Of a DNA stretch of 6,985 bases, positions 1-6,082 are shown in pieces. How positions within the stretch are numbered: the first letter of the stretch is position 1; each line of letters begins with the position of its first letter. Origin of the DNA: an uncultured bacterium. GTDB taxonomy: Bacteria; Planctomycetota; DG-23; SLPQ01. Position numbers and translations under genes: made by a program. The stretch is taken from assembly GCA_937863625.1 (NCBI GenBank), contig CALMGO010000662.1:1-6985 (forward strand). The letters are read 5' to 3'. The notes below the pieces were generated by a model that saw nothing but the letters and a program-made list of their open reading frames with translations, did no database searches and was not told the origin of the DNA.

Positions 1-732
1 ATCATTGTGACGATAGACTCCGACGGGCAGTTTGACCCCGCCACGATTCCGAGCCTTGCCGCGCCGGTCCTGGCCGGCGAGGCCGATTTTGCCACGGCCA
101 GTCGTTTCGCCGACCCCGCGCTCACACCCGAAATGTCCGGCGCCAAATTGTGGGGCAACCGCATGATGAGTCGCCTCATCAGCAGGCTTGTCGGGCAGAA
201 GTTCTACGACGTCTCCTGCGGCATGCGGTGCTACAACCGCCGCGCTGCCATGAGCCTCAACATGATAGGAGACTTCACTTACACTCAGGAAGTCTTCTTG
301 AACCTCGCTTTCAAGCGGTTGCGCATGGTCGAGGTGCCCATAAAGGTCCGAGGCAGGCGTGAATTCGGCAAGAGCCGCGTCGCGAGTAACCTCGTCAAGT
401 ATGCCTTCAAGACCTCATGGATAATATTCCGCTGCTATCGCGACTACAGGCCTATGCGGTTCTTCGGGACCTTGGCGCTGGTCCTTATCATCCCGGCGGT
501 CGCCCTCGAGGTCTTTCTCCTCGCCCATTACATGTCGGCCGGAAGTTTCTCCCCGCACAAGTGGGCGGGCTTTACCGGCGGCGCGCTTTTCGCGCTGGGA
601 CTGATGCTCCTCTTCATGGGCATAATAGGCGACATGCTCGACCGGCACAGGATATACCTCGAAGAGTCGCTGTACCACCTGCGCAGCGCGCATGGCAAGT
701 TGCCTCCCGACCATAGGCGTGAAGAGCCATGA
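1..732 (+). CDS. DPM1-like family 2 glycosyltransferase with C-terminal membrane helices (5' partial)
   Basis: The frame is open from base 1, so the N-terminus lies outside the window; the first visible residues are IIVTIDSDGQFDP. DSDGQ (window codons 6-10) is the DXD-type metal and nucleotide-sugar site of GT-A glycosyltransferases of the dolichol/polyprenyl-phosphate mannose synthase type. DVSCGMRCYNRRA (about codons 70-82), TYTQE (93-97) and the basic stretch RGRREFGKSR (117-126) match the acceptor and catalytic half of that family. Two hydrophobic helices follow (about codons 154-178 and 188-209), then a short basic and acidic tail. Such tailed GT2 proteins usually act at the cytosolic face of the membrane, moving a sugar from a nucleotide donor to polyprenyl phosphate or another lipid. 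The sugar and acceptor cannot be read from the sequence. The TGA stop overlaps the next gene's ATG, so translation is probably coupled. Family is confident; exact activity is not. Confidence 0.9.
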   Translation: MIVTIDSDGQFDPATIPSLAAPVLAGEADFATASRFADPALTPEMSGAKLWGNRMMSRLISRLVGQKFYDVSCGMRCYNRRAAMSLNMIGDFTYTQEVFLNLAFKRLRMVEVPIKVRGRREFGKSRVASNLVKYAFKTSWIIFRCYRDYRPMRFFGTLALVLIIPAVALEVFLLAHYMSAGSFSPHKWAGFTGGALFALGLMLLFMGIIGDMLDRHRIYLEESLYHLRSAHGKLPPDHRREEP

Positions 733-1859
733 CCGACGCCGCTGTGAAACGGCGCATCCTTATCGGTTGCTACTTCCCGCGTTCCGTCGAGCTCGAAGGC
801 GTGGGGTCGCTTCTCTTTGGGCTGGCGCGCAGCATGGCGAGCCGTGCGTGGCATGTGGACTTGCTCCTGCCCGACGGAGCCTACACCGTGCCTCCCGGGG
901 TGGGACTCTCCATGTATGTGCCGGGATTTGCCGGCCTGAGTCGCTATCGCGCGAAACTGCGTTCCATGAGCGCCGGGACTGACGCTGTTCTCCTGCTCGA
1001 GAATAATCCCAATATGGCGGCGTCGGCGAATGCCAGCCTCAACACTGCGAATACTTTTTCGTTCTTCTGTACGCCGCTTCAGACGCTCCGCCTCCTTGCC
1101 GAACTCGGACCGACTCGTCAGGCCGTCGCGCATGCACTCTTCAAACACATTCTCTGGGCGCGTTTGATCGATTGGTCCCGGCTGCGGTGCATCGTAGGCA
1201 GCCGCTACCAGGCCGACCAGCTCGCTGCCCTCGGCGCAGGTAACGTTCACATGATGCCTGTATGCGGCCTGAGCAGGGACGCCTGTGTGCCGGACCGTGC
1301 CTCGGCCCGGAGCATCATGGGGTGGGACGACAAGCCGACAGTGGGTTATCTCGGCCACTTTTCTCCGGCCAAAGGCGTCGGTGTTCTCCTGGAGGCTTTT
1401 GCCGAAGTCTGCGACGGGGCAGTGTTGGCCATTGCCCACAGCGGCAAGGGAACGCTCAAGCCGGCGCATGCACGGATGTTGGACAAGATGCTTAGTGCCG
1501 GACGCGCCCGCCTTCTGTCTACCGTTGACCCCGTTGTTTTCCTCGCCGCCTGCGATGTCGTGGCGCTGCCCTATATAACCACGAGCATCTTCCACCAGCC
1601 TCAGGTCCTGCTGGAGTCCTTCGCCGCCTCCACGCCGGTCATAACAACCTCCATCGGCGGCTTCGGCGAACTGGTTCGCCCGCAGGTAACCGGCGCGCTC
1701 GTCCCGCCGCGTGACTCGGCGGCCCTGGCCGCGGCTATAAGCGATATGACGTCCGACCTCGATGGTTCCCGCGAAAAGGGCCGCGCCGCGAGGCTGGTCT
1801 TTGAGCAATCGTTCTGCACGGAGTCGTTCATCGACGCCTTCTCTGGCTTGATTAAGTAA
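729..1859 (+). CDS. GT-B glycosyltransferase, family 4-like
   Basis: This 376-residue protein has the usual length of family 4 glycosyltransferases. The N-terminal Rossmann half begins RRILIGCYFP (8-17), with a GVGSLLFGLAR segment (24-34) where the family has its GG-containing loop and first helix. The C-terminal donor-binding half starts at VGYLGHFSPAKGVGVLLEAF (205-224) and continues through ACDVVALPY (274-282), VLLESFAASTPVITTSIGG (293-311), FGEL (312-315) and TGALVPP (321-327). It probably transfers a sugar from a nucleotide donor in the cytosol. The EX7E motif is altered: the second Glu (E296) is present, but Phe288 occupies the first Glu position. The ATG at 729 overlaps the previous stop (ATGA), with a weak GAAGAG just before it, so coupled translation explains this start. 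There are no membrane segments. Substrate unknown. Confidence 0.9.
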   Translation: MTDAAVKRRILIGCYFPRSVELEGVGSLLFGLARSMASRAWHVDLLLPDGAYTVPPGVGLSMYVPGFAGLSRYRAKLRSMSAGTDAVLLLENNPNMAASANASLNTANTFSFFCTPLQTLRLLAELGPTRQAVAHALFKHILWARLIDWSRLRCIVGSRYQADQLAALGAGNVHMMPVCGLSRDACVPDRASARSIMGWDDKPTVGYLGHFSPAKGVGVLLEAFAEVCDGAVLAIAHSGKGTLKPAHARMLDKMLSAGRARLLSTVDPVVFLAACDVVALPYITTSIFHQPQVLLESFAASTPVITTSIGGFGELVRPQVTGALVPPRDSAALAAAISDMTSDLDGSREKGRAARLVFEQSFCTESFIDAFSGLIK

Positions 1860-1873
1860 AGGGGCGCGGCAAC

Positions 1874-2521
1874 ATGACCGGAAAAGGCGAGTGCCGGTTC
1901 GATTTCAAAAGCAAGTACACTGATACGAACTTCATAACAGGCAGGCTCCTCGACGGCTATTTCGACGCCGTAGCGAGGCTCCTTAGCGGCCTCGATATGA
2001 AAAGCGCGCTCGAAATCGGGTGCGGCGAAGGGTTCAGCACCGAGCGCCTGCGTGCCATTTTGCCCGCCGGAGCTTCTTTTGAGGCAAGCGACGTCGAGCA
2101 ACGTCTCGTTCAAGCCGCCCAAAAGAGAAATCCGGACGTCCCCGTCACGCGCGAGTCGATATACGCCCCTGACAGGTCCGACGCATCCGTGGACGCGGTC
2201 TTTGTACTGGAGGTGCTCGAACATCTCGACGACCCCGAGTCGGCCCTGTGCCAGGCCTGCCGCGTCGCGCGCAAATGGGTCATCGCGTCCGTGCCCAGGG
2301 AGCCCGTCTGGCGACTCATGAATATGGCCCGGCTCAAGTACCTGCGCCACTTGGGAAATACTCCCGGACACTTGCAGCACTGGTCCGCAAGCGGTTTTAG
2401 AAAATTCATCGGCCGGAGCGCTGACGTGATCGGTTGCGAGACCCCGCTTCCCTGGACCATCGTCTTGGCCAAGGTGCAGTCCGGCCGATCCGGGTTGTAC
2501 AAAAATGCCGAGCCACTATAA
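1874..2521 (+). CDS. Class I SAM-dependent methyltransferase (glycan-cluster type)
   Basis: This 215-residue protein has a Rossmann methyltransferase core: motif I ALEIGCGEG (45-53), the acidic residue after strand 2 in ASDVEQ (D73, ribose contact), and VDAVFVLEVLEHLDDPESAL (106-125) as motifs II and III of the Methyltransf_11 fold. The second half carries PREPVWR (141-147) and GNTPGHLQHWS (161-171). I recall this pair from methyltransferases next to polyprenyl-phosphate glycosyltransferases and YbhN-like proteins in bacteria and archaea, which fits this locus. It probably methylates a sugar or lipid-linked intermediate, but the acceptor is not visible. The ATG is supported by an AAAGGGG Shine-Dalgarno stretch overlapping the previous stop, with 14 bp between the genes. 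The stop overlaps a downstream ATG (TAATG at 2519-2523), which opens only a 15-codon frame. Confidence 0.88.
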   Translation: MTGKGECRFDFKSKYTDTNFITGRLLDGYFDAVARLLSGLDMKSALEIGCGEGFSTERLRAILPAGASFEASDVEQRLVQAAQKRNPDVPVTRESIYAPDRSDASVDAVFVLEVLEHLDDPESALCQACRVARKWVIASVPREPVWRLMNMARLKYLRHLGNTPGHLQHWSASGFRKFIGRSADVIGCETPLPWTIVLAKVQSGRSGLYKNAEPL

Positions 2522-2531
2522 TGACCTGCCC

Positions 2532-2551
2532 CTGTCGTTTTCAAATGACAG
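2532..2551 (+). repeat. Intra-operon hairpin between the two methyltransferase genes
   Basis: CTGTCGTTT (2532-2540) and AAATGACAG (2543-2551) pair over nine positions with one G-T (G·U in RNA) and a TC loop, or eight positions with a four-base loop. It sits in the short gap between the stop at 2521 and the possible GTG start at 2558, ending six bases before that codon. No T-run follows, so it does not look like an intrinsic terminator. Likely roles are mRNA stability, processing or translational control of the downstream methyltransferase; the role is inferred. Confidence 0.55.
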
Positions 2552-2557
2552 TACGGT

Positions 2558-3301
2558 GTGAAGCCTGATTTAGACCGGACCGGTGCCGAATACATGAGCA
2601 ATCTCAGCAGTCCAGCAAGAAGCAAGCGCGAAGCGTGGGCGACGCGCGGCGGCACCCGGACCTACATCCAGGAGATGGGCCGATACGCCCTTCACCGTGA
2701 CGAGAAAATCGTCAGGAGGATGCTTGGGACCGGTCCCGGAAAGCTGCTTGACGTTCCATGTGGAACGGGGCGGTTCCTCAACGTCGAGAAGGAGTTGGGC
2801 TTCACTGTCATCGCGGCCGACTACAGCCCCACGATGCTTTCCACTGCCTTGGAGCACGGTAATGTCGGCTTCTTGAGGGCCGACGTCTTTGCTCCTCCTT
2901 TCGCGCCCGAGAGCTTCGACGTGATACTTGTACTGAGGCTCCTTTTCCACTATGCCGACCCGATGAGCATCATCAGGTCGCTTGCCGAGAGCCTCAAGCC
3001 GGGCGGAAGAATCATATTCGACACCCTCAACAGTTATTCAACGCGATGGGCCGCCAGCCAGGTGTTGCATCGCCTCCGGCCCGACCCGGCTAGGCGGTTG
3101 CATTTCAAACGTCCCTGTGACATCGAACGGGAAACAGCGGCTGTAAATCTCAAGGTCGTCGAACGAGAGTCCGCTTACCTTCTTCCCACGAGGGCGTACA
3201 GGTATCTCCCCCGGCTGTCATGGCCTTGCCTCGAAACGGCTGAGGCCCTCGTCCCCGCGAATATGCGGGTCCTGACCTACTGGCATGTTTGCAAGGAATA
3301 G
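2558..3301 (+). CDS. Second class I SAM-dependent methyltransferase
   Basis: A 247-residue Methyltransf_11/25-type protein. Motif I is LLDVPCGTGRF (63-73). The strand-2 acidic residue is D88 in IAADYSP. ADVFAPPFAPESFDVILVL (108-126) gives the motif II region, and LKPGGRIIFDTLN (146-158) the strand-5 motif. The remaining C-terminal part (about 170-247) is rich in Arg and aromatic residues and probably shapes the acceptor site, which I cannot identify. It shows no clear similarity to the preceding methyltransferase outside the SAM fold, so it is not an obvious tandem duplicate. The start is uncertain: GTG at 2558 is the longest form, because an in-frame stop lies at 2546-2548, while ATG at 2594 (MSNLSSPAR) is equally plausible. 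Neither has a Shine-Dalgarno site. It belongs to the same operon and probably modifies the same glycan or lipid product. Confidence 0.87.
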   Translation: MKPDLDRTGAEYMSNLSSPARSKREAWATRGGTRTYIQEMGRYALHRDEKIVRRMLGTGPGKLLDVPCGTGRFLNVEKELGFTVIAADYSPTMLSTALEHGNVGFLRADVFAPPFAPESFDVILVLRLLFHYADPMSIIRSLAESLKPGGRIIFDTLNSYSTRWAASQVLHRLRPDPARRLHFKRPCDIERETAAVNLKVVERESAYLLPTRAYRYLPRLSWPCLETAEALVPANMRVLTYWHVCKE

Positions 3302-3320
3302 ACCCCGATGCGCTTGTGCA

Positions 3321-3326
3321 GGGAGG
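3321..3326 (+). promoter_or_regulatory. Shine-Dalgarno site deciding the start of the PF03706-type membrane protein
   Basis: GGGAGG at 3321-3326 lies four bases before TTG at 3331. The other in-frame starts, TTG 3289 (inside the previous gene) and GTG 3316, have no comparable purine stretch upstream. This favours the TTG at 3331. Confidence 0.5.
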
Positions 3327-3330
3327 CGGC

Positions 3331-4290
3331 TTGAACGTCAAAGGCTCCGGCGGAAGGGCTTCACTCGGTAGGATCATCCAGTATGCGCTGCTTGCCGTCG
3401 TGCTTTTTTTCATCACGAGGACACTGGCGCGCGGATTTGCCACTGTCACGTGGAGTGACCTTCATTTTGCGCCGCTAAACACCGTCGGCGCGGTGATAAG
3501 CATGTTCCTCGCGATGGTAATGACCGCAGCCGCCTATAGGGCGCAGTTGTCCGGATTCTGCGCCGTGCCGCCCTGGCTGGAGATGATGGGCGTCACCTGG
3601 GTGTCGAGGGCCGGTAAGTACATTCCCGGCAAGTTCATGAGCATCGTCGGCGCGGCGTACCTGCTCAACAAAAGAGGCATTTCGAGCGCAATCGCAACCA
3701 GCGCGATCCTGATAAACACCGTGCTTGGAGTCATCATAGGGCTCATGTTTGGCGTTCCGATGATGCTCGTCGAGCCCACCCGTTCGAAAATCCCCATGGC
3801 GTGGTTCTGGACTGCCGTTTTGGTGGCTTCCGGCGCAGTTGCCATACACCCGGCCGTCGTCCAGCGTGTTATCAACATGCTTCTGCGTCTCGCAAAAAGG
3901 GCGCCTCTCGCGGTTGCTCCCAGGCTGCGCCATTACGTGATGCCTGTCGTTTACATAGTCGCGCAGTGGATACTCTTTGGCGTGTCTCTGTGGCTGCTTG
4001 CCGCCAACGTCGTGGGCGTTTCCTTCGCGGACCTTCCGCTCTTCATCTCCGCGTCCGCTCTGGCCGTTACACTGGGTTTTGTGGCGCTCTTTGCGCCGGG
4101 AGGCGTGGGGGTCAGAGAAGGCATATTGCTTGCACTTCTTACTCCGTCTATGGGGGCCGGCCCGGCGGCGGTGCTTACGGTTGCCTGGCGCCTTCTCCAG
4201 ACGGGAATGGAGCTTCTTCTCGCGCTTGTCGGCCTGGCGATCCTCAAACATGTGACGCCGCGTCCCGGCGATTCGGTTGTTCCCGTCTGA
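3331..4290 (+). CDS. YbhN/LPG-synthase-TM-like polytopic membrane protein (PF03706 type, candidate flippase)
   Basis: From TTG 3331 the product is 319 residues with about eight hydrophobic segments (roughly 16-33, 50-70, 122-146, 156-172, 204-226, 235-255, 264-272, 282-305). Family signatures are clear: AAYRAQLSGF (66-76), VSRAGKYIPGKF (91-102) and FAPGGVGVREG (254-264). These belong to the lysylphosphatidylglycerol-synthase transmembrane family, called YbhN or UPF0104 when the soluble synthase domain is absent, as here. Members in glycosyltransferase clusters are often proposed to move lipid-linked sugars across the inner membrane; that role is unproven and is inferred here from context. A longer form from TTG 3289 would overlap the preceding methyltransferase by 13 bp. 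It is the last gene of the plus-strand block, and its stop lies 8 bp from the stop of the convergent gene. Confidence 0.87.
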   Translation: MNVKGSGGRASLGRIIQYALLAVVLFFITRTLARGFATVTWSDLHFAPLNTVGAVISMFLAMVMTAAAYRAQLSGFCAVPPWLEMMGVTWVSRAGKYIPGKFMSIVGAAYLLNKRGISSAIATSAILINTVLGVIIGLMFGVPMMLVEPTRSKIPMAWFWTAVLVASGAVAIHPAVVQRVINMLLRLAKRAPLAVAPRLRHYVMPVVYIVAQWILFGVSLWLLAANVVGVSFADLPLFISASALAVTLGFVALFAPGGVGVREGILLALLTPSMGAGPAAVLTVAWRLLQTGMELLLALVGLAILKHVTPRPGDSVVPV

Positions 4291-4312
4291 ATCAGATATT
4301 AACCGCCCGGTT
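4286..4312. other. Two small dyads at the convergent 3' ends
   Basis: TCTGA-A-TCAGA (4286-4296) spans the stop of the plus-strand operon, and AACCG-CC-CGGTT (4301-4312) overlaps the last codons of the minus-strand gene. Both are perfect but short, and no T-run follows on either strand. They could help end transcription from both sides, but they fall short of a convincing intrinsic terminator. Confidence 0.25.
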
Positions 4313-5864
4313 CATCCTCTCCCCCCGCGTGCGCGTAATACTCGAGCCTGCCGTACTGGCCGATTTGACTCCACCCGGCCGTTGTCAAAACAAAGGCCCG
4401 CAACATCTCCGCGCTCTCCCGGTCATCAGGGTCGATTACCACCGTGCGAATTCCCCTCCTGGCTGCATACTGCCTGAGTTCGTCAACCGTCGGCCTGTAG
4501 GCTTGCTGCGGCAGGTAAGGAAGGCGTGCCGCAGGATTAGCTGTCAGAGCGCAAATAGTGCGATAACGCAGCGCAAGTATGGCTCCCCCCGCCGGGTCGT
4601 GCGAGATCAAAGACGCCAACGACAGGTAGTCGCGGTAGTAGCCCTTGGCGTATGACGCGTAAAAATCATCCGCAGAATTCCGCGCAATCTCGCGCGTCAC
4701 ATACACGCAGTTGATCGCCACCACCATGGCCGTCATGACGCGCGGCGCCGCAGCCAGAGCCGCCTTCGCGCGATCTGATTTCAGCCTGACGGCGACCCAT
4801 CTCCGCGTCATCGCGATGCCCTCGAACGCAAAAAGGTATATCACCGGCAAGAGCGGTAGCACGTACCGCGGCCGCATTGGATGCGACGCCGTGACAAAGA
4901 GTATGCAGAGCGCCATGTACGCCCCCCCGATGAAGGCGGGCCCCCGGCGCAGTTTAACTGCGCCGGCGATTACCAGCGCCGCGAATGCCAAGCCCAGACC
5001 GGCCGCGCTCTCCAGACCCGCCACCGACTCAAAAAGGTACCCGGGAGTGTCGGCGAGATTCCTGGCCGTGCGCCAGAACATGAAGCCCGCGCCGCGTGCG
5101 TCGACCGCGCTGTCAACGTAGTTGACTGTTCCGCCTCGTCCTGAGAGCATTATCATCGTAAACACGCCCGCCGCCACGACTGCCGGAAGCGTCACCAGCA
5201 AATCCATTGGCGCGCGCTTGCGCCCGACCCCGCCTCTAAAGAGCCTCCATAAGCCCCACGCCGCCACTGCCGCCACAAGCGTGACGCCCACCACTCTCGT
5301 CATTACCGAGAGCGCCAGCAGTGCCGCCGCCGCAACGCGGTTGCCCCATCCGCCTCTCTTCTCGCTCCGCACGAGGAAAAGCAGCGCTGTCCACGACAGC
5401 GCGCAATACGGTATGTCGGTGAGTGGGACGATCGCCCCCTCGAAAAACTGCCTGTTCGTCATTACCAAAACGACTGCAACCAGCGCCCGCTTCGGCCCGG
5501 ACAGTTCCAGCACCAGGAAAAACGCAGCCACGAGCGCCGCCATCCCCGCCGCCGCCGTGAACGCGTTCAGGTAGAACATCGCCCCCGGCAATGATACCCC
5601 CGGCGTGATCGCCTGGGCCAGTTTATATGCGCCCGCGAGATACAGGGGCGTAACGGGCGGAATGCTGTATTGTACTTCCCCCGAAAATGTGTAACCCTCG
5701 CCGCTGGCTATCGCTCTTGCCATGCCCGCGTAAAGCGCGCTGTCAGGTTGTATCCGCCAGTAGGGGCTTATTCCCGCCGCGAGTATCGCAGCGGCGATCC
5801 AGAATACTATCACCGCCTTGCGAGTATAACGCTTCTTCTCCAGAGTGTCCGGCTGCGAAGTCAT
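4299..5864 (-). CDS. GT39/PMT_2-like polytopic glycosyltransferase (ArnT-like superfamily)
   Basis: A 521-residue protein. A charged N-terminus is followed by a first helix (about 16-35) and a first extracytoplasmic loop with RIQPDSALYAGMARAIASG (37-55). D41 sits where GT-C enzymes of the PMT_2/ArnT superfamily keep their catalytic or metal-binding Asp. PLTDIPYCALSWTALLF (147-163) is the second conserved acidic segment (D150). Further helices lie near 98-120, 126-136, 176-206, 222-240, 286-304, 311-326, 336-350 and 374-390. PRYVLPLLPVIYLFAFEG (332-349) is the typical late motif. A soluble C-terminal domain (about 391-521) follows. Such enzymes use polyprenyl-phosphate sugars on the outer face of the inner membrane to glycosylate lipids or proteins; the acceptor is unknown. 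ATG 5864 has an excellent AAGGAG site with five-base spacing. It faces the operon tail to tail and may act on the same product. Confidence 0.85.
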   Translation of the reverse strand: MTSQPDTLEKKRYTRKAVIVFWIAAAILAAGISPYWRIQPDSALYAGMARAIASGEGYTFSGEVQYSIPPVTPLYLAGAYKLAQAITPGVSLPGAMFYLNAFTAAAGMAALVAAFFLVLELSGPKRALVAVVLVMTNRQFFEGAIVPLTDIPYCALSWTALLFLVRSEKRGGWGNRVAAAALLALSVMTRVVGVTLVAAVAAWGLWRLFRGGVGRKRAPMDLLVTLPAVVAAGVFTMIMLSGRGGTVNYVDSAVDARGAGFMFWRTARNLADTPGYLFESVAGLESAAGLGLAFAALVIAGAVKLRRGPAFIGGAYMALCILFVTASHPMRPRYVLPLLPVIYLFAFEGIAMTRRWVAVRLKSDRAKAALAAAPRVMTAMVVAINCVYVTREIARNSADDFYASYAKGYYRDYLSLASLISHDPAGGAILALRYRTICALTANPAARLPYLPQQAYRPTVDELRQYAARRGIRTVVIDPDDRESAEMLRAFVLTTAGWSQIGQYGRLEYYAHAGGEDEPGG

Positions 5865-5869
5865 TCAGG

Positions 5870-5875
5870 CTCCTT
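5870..5875 (-). promoter_or_regulatory. Strong ribosome binding site of the GT39-like gene
   Basis: Read on the minus strand, AAGGAG precedes the ATG at 5864 with five bases between. It is one of the few canonical Shine-Dalgarno sites in the window and fixes this start. Confidence 0.7.
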
Positions 5876-5885
5876 TTGTCGTAGT

Positions 5886-5914
5886 AGTAAACCCGAACGA
5901 CGCCGCGCGGTCAA
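5886..5914 (-). promoter_or_regulatory. Candidate sigma-70-type promoter for the GT39-like gene
   Basis: On the minus strand TTGACC (5914-5909) matches the -35 consensus at 5 of 6 bases and TTTACT (5891-5886) matches the -10 consensus at 4 of 6, with a 17-base spacer. Transcription would begin near 5879, giving a short leader that contains the ribosome binding site. The match is good by eye but untested, and which sigma factor would read it is unknown. Confidence 0.4.
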
Positions 5915-5924
5915 TGTAAAAGGG

Positions 5925-6082
5925 AAAAGAAAAGCCTCCTGAACGTCGTCCGCGTCGCCCGGCGAGCCCGTCATGATCAATGCGGTCTCCGGAGATGAGT
6001 GACAATCACCGTGGGCAAGAGTCTCGACTCGAAGGTAACACCCGGAGTGTTGTTCGTCAACTGTTTACAGCGAAGTGATTCA
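5925..6082. other. Dyad-rich intergenic spacer downstream of the sigma factor gene
   Basis: No open frame here looks like a gene. The stretch carries several short perfect dyads: TCTCCGGAGA (5986-5995), GTGA-CAA-TCAC (5999-6009), GAGTC-TC-GACTC (6019-6030), AACAC-CCGGA-GTGTT (6037-6051) and AGTGA-T-TCACT (6074-6084, overlapping the sigma stop codon). None is followed by a T-run. They may be regulator sites, parts of a structured 3' end or small RNA, or chance. I recognise no known RNA family. Confidence 0.3.

Noticed and set aside
528..1808. Long open frame on the minus strand (426 codons) opposite the two glycosyltransferase genes
   Set aside because: No recognisable domain and low-complexity Arg/Gly/His-rich composition. 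It mirrors the real GT4 gene and is typical of antisense frames in GC-rich DNA.
3475..4251. Minus-strand frame (258 codons) opposite the PF03706-type gene
   Set aside because: Extremely charged His/Arg/Glu-rich composition, as expected when a hydrophobic membrane protein gene is read on the other strand; no motif seen.
3801..4655. Plus-strand frame (284 codons) crossing the convergent gene ends
   Set aside because: Overlaps two well-supported genes, is rich in Arg/Cys/Ser, and has no domain or ribosome binding site.
5931..5938. GC-rich stretch followed by T-runs on the minus strand (TTTTCTTTTCCCTTTT near 5918-5934) as a terminator of the sigma gene
   Set aside because: The GC-rich part before the T-runs does not fold into a stem with a usable loop; the best match, TCGCC/GGCGA, leaves a one-base loop.
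5670..5942. Plus-strand frame reaching into the intergenic spacer
   Set aside because: Mostly antisense to the start of the GT39-like gene, with basic low-complexity composition and no start signal.
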